This document shows positions 53,080 to 61,514 of a DNA stretch of 64,000 nucleotides, in pieces. Positions within the stretch are counted from its first letter, which is position 1, and every line of letters starts with the position of its first letter. The notes under the pieces were generated by a model, which was given only the letters and a program-made list of their open reading frames with translations, was not told where the DNA came from and made no database searches. The position numbers were made by a program, and so were the translations under genes. Source of the stretch: Candidatus Sabulitectum sp. (lineage in GTDB: Bacteria; Fermentibacterota; Fermentibacteria; Fermentibacterales; JCC-6); contig JAGLDY010000017.1 of the NCBI GenBank assembly GCA_023145375.1, positions 19,970-83,969 of the forward strand, written 5' to 3'.

Positions 53080-53591
53080 AGAGCCTCCTTAAGAACAGAG
53101 TAAACAATATCGCTGGAGAAACCCCTTCTGGAAAGCCAGCCTGATGCCCGTCTGCGGGCTGTTTCCCTATCCTCGATACGCCCGTACCTGTTTGAGACCT
53201 GCCTTACAAGCTCTTCCCTGCTATCCCGTTCAGAGACCTCTGCTATCACCTGCTGTATTACTTCCTCCGGTACTTTCTTCCGGGAAAGCTCATTCTTCAG
53301 TCTGATCTTCCCCATGACCCGGGAGGAGATGTATAGAGCACAGAAACGTTTGTCATCCACAAGGTCGAATTCCACTGCCCAATCAACAGTATGGTCTGCA
53401 ACAAAAGGGGGATACCCAAGAGACAGCACCTTCTCTCTCAATTGGCCAGACGACCTTTCAGAGTATCCAAGAAAACGCTGTATATCACTTCTTGCACAAT
53501 CTTCCTGCAGAGTAAGAAGGTACTCCGGATCAGCATCACTTCCCGCTTTCGGTGCCCCGGAAGCAGAGATGATATATCTGCCGGAATGCAT
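53076..53591 (-). CDS. recX: RecX regulatory protein
   Basis: Modulates RecA filaments. The 171 residues from ATG 53591 hold the three-helix repeats: LGYSERSSGQLREKVLSLGY, VDWAVEFDLVDDKRFCALYI and KIRLKNELSRKKVPEEVIQQ. In-frame codons further up encode KVISVERIRRGRVSV, which looks like the conserved RecX beta-strand N-terminus. No ATG, GTG, TTG or CTG exists there before a stop. The best start is then ATA at 53645, overlapping the recA stop as ATAG with GAGG 7 nt upstream, giving 189 residues. The listed ATG has no close ribosome binding site. Confidence 0.9.
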   Translation of the reverse strand: MHSGRYIISASGAPKAGSDADPEYLLTLQEDCARSDIQRFLGYSERSSGQLREKVLSLGYPPFVADHTVDWAVEFDLVDDKRFCALYISSRVMGKIRLKNELSRKKVPEEVIQQVIAEVSERDSREELVRQVSNRYGRIEDRETARRRASGWLSRRGFSSDIVYSVLKEAL

Positions 53592-53641
53592 GGCTACAGA
53601 AACCCGGCCCCTCCTTATCCTCTCAACAGAAATTACCTTCT

Positions 53642-54694
53642 CTATGATCTTTCCTCTGCTTCTCTCTTATCTCCGGACTCTTCTTCCTGGATAAGCCCGT
53701 ATGCTTTTCTTAATTTTTCATCGAGAGAATCAGCTATCTCAGGATTTTCGGCAAGGTACTTTCTTGCATTCTCCCTGCCCTGACCAATCTGAGTGCCTTC
53801 AATGGAATACCAGGTACCTCTTCTGGTTACAATTTCTTTTTCAAGACCCAGATCTATGAGCTCTCCTGTTCTTGATATCCCCTCACCATGCATAATATCA
53901 AACTCACACTTCTTGAAAGGCGGGGCGATCTTGTTCTTGACAACCTTGACCCTTGTTCGACTTCCAATGACATCTTCTCCGTCTTTGATGGAAGCTATCC
54001 TTCTAACGTCCAGCCTTAAACTGGAGTAGAACTTCAGAGCTCTTCCACCTGTGGTTGTCTCGGGGTTGCCGAACATCACACCGATCTTCATTCTGATCTG
54101 GTTGATAAATATTACAGTACATTTGGATCTGGACACAGCACCGGTGAGCTTTCTAAGAGCCTGGCTCATAAGCCGGGCCTGAAGACCCACATGGCTGTCT
54201 CCCATTTCTCCTTCGATCTCTGCTCTGGGAACAAGTGCAGCCACTGAGTCTACTACCACTGCATCTACAGCGTTAGAGCGAACAAGGGTCTCTGTGATCT
54301 CCAATGCCTGCTCGCCATTACTGGGTTGTGATACCATGAGATTATCGATGTTCAGCCCGAGCTTCTCTGCATAGTTTGGATCAAGAGCATGCTCCGCGTC
54401 GATAAAAGCAACTTCCCCTCCGGCCTTCTGGGCACTTGCAAGCATATGAAGCGCAAGAGTTGTTTTTCCGCTGCTTTCAGGGCCGTATATCTCGATGACT
54501 CTGCCTCTGGGAACTCCGCCGATCCCAAGGGCAATATCCAGTGAGATAGACCCTGTGGGGAATGACTCCACATGCATCTCCGGGGCTTCCCCGAGTTTCA
54601 TGATCGCGCCCTGCCCGAATTTTTTCTGGATCTGCATGAAGGCCGCGTCAAGAGCCTTCTTCCTGCCTGTCTCAGTATTCTTTCTTTCTGCCAT
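53642..54694 (-). CDS. recA: Recombinase RecA
   Basis: 350 residues. Walker [76 protein letters not shown] and an acidic C-terminus. Start ATG 54694 with aaagg at 7 nt; the frame is open to 54763 without need. DNA strand exchange and SOS co-protease. I saw no clear known LexA-type operator in the leader. Confidence 0.97.
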   Translation of the reverse strand: MAERKNTETGRKKALDAAFMQIQKKFGQGAIMKLGEAPEMHVESFPTGSISLDIALGIGGVPRGRVIEIYGPESSGKTTLALHMLASAQKAGGEVAFIDAEHALDPNYAEKLGLNIDNLMVSQPSNGEQALEITETLVRSNAVDAVVVDSVAALVPRAEIEGEMGDSHVGLQARLMSQALRKLTGAVSRSKCTVIFINQIRMKIGVMFGNPETTTGGRALKFYSSLRLDVRRIASIKDGEDVIGSRTRVKVVKNKIAPPFKKCEFDIMHGEGISRTGELIDLGLEKEIVTRRGTWYSIEGTQIGQGRENARKYLAENPEIADSLDEKLRKAYGLIQEEESGDKREAEERS

Positions 54695-54832
54695 GGCAAC
54701 ACCTTTCAGCAAATTTTCTGATGTGACCCTGATGAGGGGACCTTCTCCTGCCATCAAAAGCAATGATAGTAAACATGTGTTTCCCTGTCAAGGCTGGAAC
54801 ATATCTGTATGCCGATTGACAGAAAAGCTTGA

Positions 54833-55990
54833 CTATTCCAGGTCAAGACTGAGAATATACAGTTTCTGATACCCGTCTTCAGGATCAAGAGAGTAGGCGA
54901 GGATCCCGAATTCATCGATCTTTATCTCCCAGAACAGCCCTCTTGGGCCCCAGGCTCCTGCAAGTTCTGCTTTAAACAGGTAATTACCCTGAAGATCGAA
55001 CACATCGAATGTGGGTGTCTCCTCAGTTCCTCTGCGGACCCAGAGCCTGCCGTCAGCATCAATGCCCAGTGAATGAACCATCCAGCGGTACTCATCAGGC
55101 TGATAATTAAACGGTCCGTTTGCTCCCATATTCTCCGCCCGGCGATTCCAGAAATATGCTTCATCAGCAATCTCATCACTGGTTTTTCTAACAGGGTCAA
55201 TGTCAAGTTGTATTGTGACGGTTGGCTCCCCCTCAGCAGTGAAACCGTTAACAACATATTCTTCCGGAGATCTTGGGGCGACAAATACATTCCCGTTTCT
55301 GTCTGATGCCCAGGTCTGTGCGAAATATGAACCCTTGATCAAAGAGGTCAGGTCCTGAAAATCCCAGGTAAATGAATTCTCCCAGAAAACTGTAAGAGGC
55401 TCTGCAGATGCCAGGTCGAACCTGGCAACCTGAGCAGTGATGAGAAGTTCTTCATCAACAAATTCGAATGAATTAAAGGTTCCAATAAAACTGTTGCCAA
55501 TTGAGGATGTGAGGAACAGAACTGGCTCACTGTACTGCACATCAGTCTTCCCCTCATAGTTCCCGTCGGCAAGGTAAGTGAACAATCCACCATTGTTCAA
55601 ATCGAATACTGCAGTTCTTCCATCACCGAGCCTGGTCATGGCAAGAGGGTTCAGGAACTCTCCGGGACCAGATCCGCTCCTGCCCATCCGTCTGAAAAAC
55701 TCACCCTCAGGAGTGTACTCAACAACACTGCAGGCAGGTCTGTCCAGAACAAGAATGTTTCCTTCAGTTGTATGAGCTGTGGCCTCTATTGAGCCAAATA
55801 CATAATCGAGATCACCAAGCTCAACACCGATAGAGTCAACTATTACAAGGGTTCTGGTCTGAACGCCCTCTGAAACACCTTCACCTGCCGCGGCAGGATC
55901 AGAAGCAGCTGATACCTCCGGTTCATCAGAACCACAGGCAATAACACCGAGAAGAATGGCAGAAAAAAGACACAGTCCTGATACTTTCAT
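54833..55990 (-). CDS. 6-bladed beta-propeller lipoprotein
   Basis: 385 residues. Lipobox LLGVIAC (Cys19) and an Ala/Gly/Glu linker. Then NHL/6-bladed propeller repeats: GNILVLDRPACSVVEYTPEG EFFRRMG with GSGPGEFLNP, RTAVFDLNNGGLFTYLADG, and DGRLWVRRGTEETPTFDVFD. Such 6-bladed lipoproteins are common in FCB-type genomes; ligand unknown. ATG at 55990 directly follows gggggagatc. Confidence 0.75.
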   Translation of the reverse strand: MKVSGLCLFSAILLGVIACGSDEPEVSAASDPAAAGEGVSEGVQTRTLVIVDSIGVELGDLDYVFGSIEATAHTTEGNILVLDRPACSVVEYTPEGEFFRRMGRSGSGPGEFLNPLAMTRLGDGRTAVFDLNNGGLFTYLADGNYEGKTDVQYSEPVLFLTSSIGNSFIGTFNSFEFVDEELLITAQVARFDLASAEPLTVFWENSFTWDFQDLTSLIKGSYFAQTWASDRNGNVFVAPRSPEEYVVNGFTAEGEPTVTIQLDIDPVRKTSDEIADEAYFWNRRAENMGANGPFNYQPDEYRWMVHSLGIDADGRLWVRRGTEETPTFDVFDLQGNYLFKAELAGAWGPRGLFWEIKIDEFGILAYSLDPEDGYQKLYILSLDLE

Positions 55991-56121
55991 GATCTCCCCC
56001 ATTTAAAAAGAGTTCCGGTCCTCTGCTAGTATAAACGATATGCTCCTTTTCACGCAAAATGAAACTCATATGTCCGTCCCACCTTAATGACGGATCCATA
56101 GACCACTCTGTTACACTTTAG

Positions 56122-56646
56122 TTAACAGAGCTGCCCGAAAGTGAACAGAGTTGAATAGGTCGGTCCACTCCCGGTCAGCTCACTGTTCATCAGATGAATA
56201 GCTTTTGCCAGGCCAGAAATCTGCTTGTGAAAAGAAATGATCGGACACTGCATTCCCGGTTTGACCCTGGCCAGAGTAATATGAGGAGTAAAGTGACGAC
56301 TGCTTCCTGACAGTCCATTACCATCCGGAATAGAGTCAAGAGATCGATTCAATGTAAATGCCTTTGAGGAGAACTTACCGGATAGCCAGAGAACAGAGGG
56401 AGGCTTTCCGAAATGTCCAATTCTTGAGAGAGAATACTCCACAGGCAGGAATTCTTCAAGATGCAGGGCCTTAATTTCTGAGATGACCTGTTCCGGATCC
56501 CTGTGCCCCAGAAAACGAAGGGTTATATGAAACTGGTTCTTACAGGTCCATTTAAGATCCAGGTATTGCTTAACAAGAGGTTCCCTCCACTCTTCAATAC
56601 TCCGGATGGTACTTTCCGACAGTTCCAGGGCCACAAATAGTCTCAT
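56122..56646 (-). CDS. thpR: RNA 2',3'-cyclic phosphodiesterase (2'-5' RNA ligase family)
   Basis: 174 residues. Both catalytic HxTx motifs are present, FHITLRFLG and HITLARVK. MRLFVALELSEST is the typical N-terminus. Opens 2',3'-cyclic phosphates on RNA and can ligate tRNA halves. Overlaps the cinA stop as ATGA. Confidence 0.93.
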   Translation of the reverse strand: MRLFVALELSESTIRSIEEWREPLVKQYLDLKWTCKNQFHITLRFLGHRDPEQVISEIKALHLEEFLPVEYSLSRIGHFGKPPSVLWLSGKFSSKAFTLNRSLDSIPDGNGLSGSSRHFTPHITLARVKPGMQCPIISFHKQISGLAKAIHLMNSELTGSGPTYSTLFTFGQLC

Positions 56647-57848
56647 GAAAGCAATTCAAAAAGGGTACCAAGTCCCCTTGCACAAGCCCCCTCCCTGATC
56701 GATTCTCTATCGCCTCCCAGACGCCACAGGAAAGCTTCTTCAAACTCACCGCAGCAAACAGCTGTCCATACGGTTCCCACGGGTTTTTCATCAGTACCGC
56801 CATCCGGACCTGCAATTCCTGTAACCGAGAGAGAACAGTCCGCACCTGTAATTCTTCTAACTCCTCTGGCCATCTCCAGTGCGGTCTGTTCGCTGACTGC
56901 TCCATAAGTCTTGAGGGTTTTCTCTCTTACCCCGAGCAATCCGGTTTTCATATCGTTGGAATAACAGATAACACCTCCCACATACCAGCAGGATGCTCCC
57001 GGTACTGCTGTTATCCCACTGCCCATGCCCCCGCCTGTACACGATTCAGCTGTGGCAAGGGTAAGCCTGGAAGAGATCAGTCTTCTGCCAAGGGCTTCCT
57101 CAAGAGTTTCATCACGAATAGAAGAGTAAACATGAAGACCGAGTTTTTCAATCACATCACCACAGAAGCCATGGGAGCGTGCTCCGACAACTTTGATATC
57201 AACTCTACCGGGAGAAGGCAGGAATGCCGGTACCACATCGTGCCTGGACGCAAGAGACCTCAGGCTGTCAAAGAGATCATTTTCCTTCAAACCCCACGTT
57301 CTGATAAATCGAGTCTGCGTACCCTTACCGGGTTGAACACCTGCCACCTTTAGACAGGGCATGAGCAGGGCTGAAGATTCCACGGGAACACCTGGCAGAC
57401 ATATGATAATCCCACCGCCCGCTGGAAGCACAATACCCGGGGCAATTCCCGATGGATTCAAGACCGGTGTAGCACCAATGGGTATGTCAGCCTGCTTGAG
57501 GGCGGACATGGGCATGCCAAGCCCGTATTCCTGCTGTTTTTCTCTGACCATTTCCTCTGCTGCCGGAGATCGGAAAAGTGATAGATCAAAGGTGTCAGCA
57601 ACTGCCCTGACCGTTACGTCATCATCGGTGGGACCCATTCCTCCTGTTACGATCAAAACTCTTCCACCGGCGAGTGATTCCTCTACAGCAGCAGATATCT
57701 CTGATGGAACATCACGGACAACTCTTGCCAAAACGACAGGAATACCCATCTCAGCCAGCAATCCTGAAAAACGGTAGAGATTCACATCTCTTGTCCGACC
57801 ACTTAGAAGCTCATCTCCCACAAGAACAAGTGCAGCCTCGGAGAACAC
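56643..57848 (-). CDS. cinA: CinA, competence/damage-inducible protein with nicotinamide-nucleotide amidase domain
   Basis: 401 residues. The N-terminal domain is MoaB-like (ALVLVGDELLSGRTRDVN, VTGGMGPTDDDVTVRAVADT), probably ADP-ribose pyrophosphatase, and the C-terminal domain has TAESCTGGGMGSGITAVPGA and GIAGPDGGTDEKPVGTVW, the NMN deamidase. The MoaB-like domain is related to the mogA product but is not part of cofactor synthesis. Between pgpA and thpR with 1- and 4-nt overlaps. Confidence 0.94.
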   Translation of the reverse strand: MFSEAALVLVGDELLSGRTRDVNLYRFSGLLAEMGIPVVLARVVRDVPSEISAAVEESLAGGRVLIVTGGMGPTDDDVTVRAVADTFDLSLFRSPAAEEMVREKQQEYGLGMPMSALKQADIPIGATPVLNPSGIAPGIVLPAGGGIIICLPGVPVESSALLMPCLKVAGVQPGKGTQTRFIRTWGLKENDLFDSLRSLASRHDVVPAFLPSPGRVDIKVVGARSHGFCGDVIEKLGLHVYSSIRDETLEEALGRRLISSRLTLATAESCTGGGMGSGITAVPGASCWYVGGVICYSNDMKTGLLGVREKTLKTYGAVSEQTALEMARGVRRITGADCSLSVTGIAGPDGGTDEKPVGTVWTAVCCGEFEEAFLWRLGGDRESIREGACARGLGTLFELLS

Positions 57849-58327
57849 TAGAAAAGATCCGCTAGAATGACCAGATAAAGTACGCCTGCAGCCATAAGCC
57901 CTGCAGCAACATCGTCGAGAAGAATGCCGATCCCGTTCTTCATTTCGTCCAGTTTGTTAACCGGCCATGGCTTGGCGATATCGAAAATCCTGAAGAGAAC
58001 AAGCGCCGCAGATATTCCCCAGATTCCCCACGCTTCAGGAGCTGCCAGGCATGCGATCCAGGTGCCGGCAACCTCGTCAATGGTCACAATGGAAGGGTCT
58101 TCTCCCCATAGCTTTCTACCTGCCTCGCACCCGATCCAGCTCAACAAAAGAAGGGCAGGGAGAAGGGTGAAATGGTTCAGGGGGCAGTAGTAGAAAGCAA
58201 CTGCAGCAATGATACTTCCCACTGTGCCGGGCCCCCATGGGAAAAAACCGGTTCCAAAGGTTGAAGCCAGGGTTCCGCCCAGGATTCTGATGGTTCGATA
58301 TCGCCACAAAAAAGAAACAATGTTCAC
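57848..58327 (-). CDS. pgpA: Phosphatidylglycerophosphatase A
   Basis: 159 residues. TGFFPWGPGTVGSIIA, SIVTIDEVAGTWIACLAAP and VNKLDEMKNGIGILLDDVAAG are the family motifs with acidic catalytic residues. Removes the phosphate made by PgsA, the gene before it. The GTG start at 58327 overlaps the pgsA stop as GTGA; the frame is open to 58408 but that is pgsA sequence. Confidence 0.92.
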   Translation of the reverse strand: MNIVSFLWRYRTIRILGGTLASTFGTGFFPWGPGTVGSIIAAVAFYYCPLNHFTLLPALLLLSWIGCEAGRKLWGEDPSIVTIDEVAGTWIACLAAPEAWGIWGISAALVLFRIFDIAKPWPVNKLDEMKNGIGILLDDVAAGLMAAGVLYLVILADLF

Positions 58328-58887
58328 ATTCCCAGCCTTTGCAGAACACTTCTGTTCCTCCAGAAATAGTGGAATGCAGAAACTACAGTGAGTAGTAAAG
58401 CTATCCACATTGAAACTAAACCGGTAAGGGATGCCGTTTGTGGAACATCATTCAAGAAAAGTACGGATAGAAGCATGTGAAAGGAAACTGTAAACATCTG
58501 AACGGCAGACTTCCACTTACCCAGCCCGGAAGGCAGAATAAGAACTCCGGCATAAGCTGCTATGGATCTTAAGCCGGTGATCAACAACTCCCTGCCCACA
58601 ACCACATAGACCGTCCACTGAGGCATCAGTCCAAGATCCGCCAGGCCGATCCATGCAAGGCAGACAAGTAATTTGTCAGCCAGTGGGTCAAGAAACTTAC
58701 CAAGATTTGAGATCCATCCATACTTTCGTGCAAGGTAACCATCAACCATATCCGTAAGAGCAGCTATCACAAACACTGTGAACGCGCCCCACCTTGCTTC
58801 TGGCCCACCCACCTGAAGAAGTAACATCACAACAGGAGCCATTATGATCCTGGCAATGGTGAGTCGATTGGGCCAGTTTAGAGCCAT
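58324..58887 (-). CDS. pgsA: CDP-diacylglycerol-glycerol-3-phosphate 3-phosphatidyltransferase
   Basis: 187 residues, multi-span. The CDP-alcohol phosphotransferase motif DGx2ARx8Gx3Dx3D is seen as VDGYLARKYGWISNLGKFLD plus PLADKLL. Makes phosphatidylglycerophosphate from the CdsA product. Starts on the recR stop. Confidence 0.95.
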   Translation of the reverse strand: MALNWPNRLTIARIIMAPVVMLLLQVGGPEARWGAFTVFVIAALTDMVDGYLARKYGWISNLGKFLDPLADKLLVCLAWIGLADLGLMPQWTVYVVVGRELLITGLRSIAAYAGVLILPSGLGKWKSAVQMFTVSFHMLLSVLFLNDVPQTASLTGLVSMWIALLLTVVSAFHYFWRNRSVLQRLGM

Positions 58888-59474
58888 CAGTAACCGCGAC
58901 GGCCCTTAAGAGCCTGAGACAATGTAAGTGAATCAGCAAACTCAACAAGAGCGCCTGGAGGTAATCCACGGGCAAGCTGTGTTACTCTGATGTTTCTGGA
59001 TTCAAGCTGGTTGGCTATGTAAGCACAAGTGGCTTCTCCCTCTGTGGTAGAATCAAGAGCAAGAATGACCTCAGTGGCATGCATGGCTGTTGCTCTTTCC
59101 AGAAGCTGTGGAATTCCCAGTTGAGAAGGCCCTGTACCGTCCAGAGGAGCAAGACTGCCATGAAGTACGAAATAGAACCCTCTGTACAGTCCGGTATCTT
59201 CCATGGATCGCTGATCGGCAGGGGTATGAACCACGCATATAGTATTCTGTCTGGACACATCACCGCAGGTATCACAAACCTCTTCGCTGGTTAGATTCCT
59301 GCACAGAACACACTCTCTCACATGGGTTATGGTGTCTGCAAGAACAGATGAAAGATCTGAGGCAAGCTCCCTGTTGTCCACAAGTGAGAAGGCCAGCCTG
59401 AGAGCTGTTTTCTTCCCTATACCGGGGAGTCTGCCAAGGGTTAACGCAAGAGAGTCAACAACGGACTCTTTCAC
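58887..59474 (-). CDS. recR: Recombination protein RecR
   Basis: 195 residues. Helix-hairpin-helix GRLPGIGKKTALRLAF, a C4 zinc finger CVLCRNLTSEEVCDTC and a Toprim core VILALDSTTEGEATCAYI. Works with RecO in RecF-pathway repair. Overlaps ybaB by ATGA. Confidence 0.96.
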   Translation of the reverse strand: MKESVVDSLALTLGRLPGIGKKTALRLAFSLVDNRELASDLSSVLADTITHVRECVLCRNLTSEEVCDTCGDVSRQNTICVVHTPADQRSMEDTGLYRGFYFVLHGSLAPLDGTGPSQLGIPQLLERATAMHATEVILALDSTTEGEATCAYIANQLESRNIRVTQLARGLPPGALVEFADSLTLSQALKGRRGY

Positions 59475-59785
59475 ATCATTCCCCCCAGTCCTCCAGGTAC
59501 TCCAACCCCTCCCATTTTTTTCTCTGCAGAGGATTTGCTTTTCTCAACGGCATCATGGATAGCAGCAAGAACCAGGTCCTCGAGCATCTCAACATCGTCA
59601 GGGTCCACAACATCCGGCGAGATGTTGACACTGACTATATCCGACTGACCTGTCACAGTTACCTTAACCATGCCTCCGCCGGCTGAACCTGTAATTCTTT
59701 CCTCAGCCAGTTCCTCCTGGGCTTTCATCATGTTCTGCTGCATCTTCTGTGCCTGAGCCATCATTTTTTTCATCTGTCGATTCAT
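59471..59785 (-). CDS. YbaB/EbfC nucleoid-associated protein
   Basis: 104 residues. MKKMMAQAQKMQQNMMKAQE, then GSAGGGMVKVTVTGQSDIVS and the late LVLAAIHDAVEKSK. DNA-binding dimer always between dnaX and recR, as here. Ends in a Gly/Met tail. Confidence 0.95.
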   Translation of the reverse strand: MNRQMKKMMAQAQKMQQNMMKAQEELAEERITGSAGGGMVKVTVTGQSDIVSVNISPDVVDPDDVEMLEDLVLAAIHDAVEKSKSSAEKKMGGVGVPGGLGGMM

Positions 59786-59798
59786 TTTTCACCAGTCC

Positions 59799-61175
59799 CT
59801 ATCTGTTTTCAGGGATCATATCAAAGAGCCCGGATACTTTCTTCACAAAGGAGTTCTCCTTTTCCTTCTCGCTGCTGTCCGCTTCCTGAGTATCTTCATC
59901 GTTTGAATCATTCAAAGGAACGGACGAATTACTTAATGTGTCGGCTTCAATGACTGCTGTTGCACCGCTGCCATCTGAATCAATCTCCTCCTGCGGATGA
60001 ATTACTTTCGAAACCGCGGTTTTGTCGGCTGTCACCGCAGAAACTGCAACCCTCTCCGTAACAGGAGGAAGATCCTCAAATCCAAAAGCTACTCCCAGTT
60101 TAGATGCAGTCATCAAGGCAGCTTCAAGGGAAATTCTGGGGGAAGCCCCTGTTCTGATCTGTTCCGATGCACCACTTACAAGTCTGAGAATATTTAGAAC
60201 ATGCACATCGGAAACACCGGAAGCAGTCTGCTCTATCAAAGCTATCTCGCTGTCTGAAAGATCAGTTATGCCCTTCTCTGCGCCTGAAGCGGCGAGAAGC
60301 AGATTTCTTAGAAAACCCACCAGAGCATCGATCAGCTCTTCAATGCTGTAGCCACGAACCAGAGCATCTTCCACAAGGTCAAGAGCACTGGCGCCCTGTG
60401 AGTGTATTACCGATGCAGAGATATCAGCGAGAAGGTCAGCTTCCACAAGGCCAAGAAGCTTGGAAACGGCTTCACCGGCAATGTCTTTGCCTGAGAAACT
60501 AACCAGCTGATCCATTATTGAGAGAGCGTCTCTCATGCTTCCCCCGGAGGCTCTGCAAACAAGGCTCAGGGCATCAGCATTTATTGTTATTCCCTCTTTG
60601 CCCGCTTCATCGCTTATGTATTTTCCCATGACCGAAGAGGGTATTCTTCGAAAATCGAATCTCTGGCAGCGACTGAGAATAGTGGCTGGTACTTTTCTGG
60701 GTTCCGTTGTGGCAAATATGAAGATCACCCTGTCCGGAGGTTCTTCCAGTATTTTCAGAAGAGCGTTAAATGCCTCTCTGGTAAGCATGTGAACCTCATC
60801 GATTATATAGATCTTGTAGCCACCCTCTGCTGCTGCATATTGGGCTTTTTCCCGGAGATCTCTGATCTCATCGATTCCCCTGTTGCTGGCACCATCAATC
60901 TCAAGCACATCAAAGTGACCTCCCGCTGCTATCCTCCGGCAGGCCTCACAGTTCATGCAGGGGTCAGGGGTTGGACCACTCTCACAGTTCAAAGCTTTTG
61001 CAAGAATTCTAGCCGTGGTTGTTTTACCCACACCACGGGGACCGGTAAACAGATAGGCATGACCGATCCGTTCAGTCTCAATGGCATTTCGAAGAGTTTT
61101 TGTTACATGTTCCTGGGCTATAACATCACGAAAAGTCTGAGGTCTCCACTTTCGTGCAAACACAAGATAACTCAA
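59799..61175 (-). CDS. dnaX: DNA polymerase III subunit gamma/tau
   Basis: 458 residues. LSYLVFARKWRPQTF at the start, Walker A FTGPRGVGKTTTARILA, the zinc module with CMNCEACR, IIDEVHMLTREAFNALLK and SRCQRFDFRRI. Clamp loader ATPase. The start is TTG at 61175 behind gggggg; an open frame to 61211 adds nothing conserved. The C-terminal domain is short and acidic, closer to gamma than to full tau, and no slippery A-run was noticed. Confidence 0.95.
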   Translation of the reverse strand: MSYLVFARKWRPQTFRDVIAQEHVTKTLRNAIETERIGHAYLFTGPRGVGKTTTARILAKALNCESGPTPDPCMNCEACRRIAAGGHFDVLEIDGASNRGIDEIRDLREKAQYAAAEGGYKIYIIDEVHMLTREAFNALLKILEEPPDRVIFIFATTEPRKVPATILSRCQRFDFRRIPSSVMGKYISDEAGKEGITINADALSLVCRASGGSMRDALSIMDQLVSFSGKDIAGEAVSKLLGLVEADLLADISASVIHSQGASALDLVEDALVRGYSIEELIDALVGFLRNLLLAASGAEKGITDLSDSEIALIEQTASGVSDVHVLNILRLVSGASEQIRTGASPRISLEAALMTASKLGVAFGFEDLPPVTERVAVSAVTADKTAVSKVIHPQEEIDSDGSGATAVIEADTLSNSSVPLNDSNDEDTQEADSSEKEKENSFVKKVSGLFDMIPENR

Positions 61176-61261
61176 TATGCCCCCCTGTCTGCGGTTGGAA
61201 GTGCCGACCACTCAACCTGGATTGACGAATTCTCAACAATGAATCAAACATAGGCACAAAC

Positions 61262-61469
61262 AAAATTGTCCGCATCACCCGCAACAATCCGCTTACGGCT
61301 GCTGCCTTCCGGCTCTGACCGGGTTCGCGGGGTTGCGCCGCGCGGGTTCTGTCTGTTAAACCAATGCTCAAAGCGCACTCCTGAGAACAACGCCGCGCCA
61401 GTTTTTCGGCCCCGCTATAGCGGATTGCGGGTACAGGGCACCGCTGGCTCCCCACCTAGAGTGGCCGGC
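61262..61469 (-). ncRNA. ffs: SRP RNA, long form with Alu domain
   Basis: The minus strand has the S-domain signature GGTCAGAGCCGG then AAGGCAGCAGCC near 61300-61330 and the Alu-domain stretch TGGGGAGCCAGCGGTGCCC with TGTACCCGCAATCCGC near 61415-61455. Both ends pair as helix 5 (ACCCGCAATCC with GGATTGTTGCGGGT). This is the long Bacillus/Thermotoga-like form rather than the short 4.5S RNA. Its place upstream of dnaX-ybaB-recR is a well-known conserved order. Ends are estimated from the promoter and pairing. Confidence 0.9.
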
Positions 61470-61474
61470 ACGCA

Positions 61475-61503
61475 AAGATAGATAAAATATGGTTTTTTTT
61501 CAA
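61475..61503 (-). promoter_or_regulatory. Promoter of the SRP RNA
   Basis: Minus strand TTGAAA (61503-61498), a 17-nt spacer and TATCTT (61480-61475); transcription would start near 61469, just at the RNA's 5' end. Confidence 0.65.
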
Positions 61504-61514
61504 GTCTCGCCGTA

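Noticed and set aside
54826..54848. Inverted repeat cttgac/gtcaag near the recA leader as an SOS box
   Set aside because: It lies at the 3' end of the propeller gene, downstream of recA's start, and does not match a known LexA operator.
59799..60000. Programmed frameshift for tau/gamma in dnaX
   Set aside because: I saw no A-rich slippery heptamer with a following hairpin; the frame simply ends after an acidic tail.
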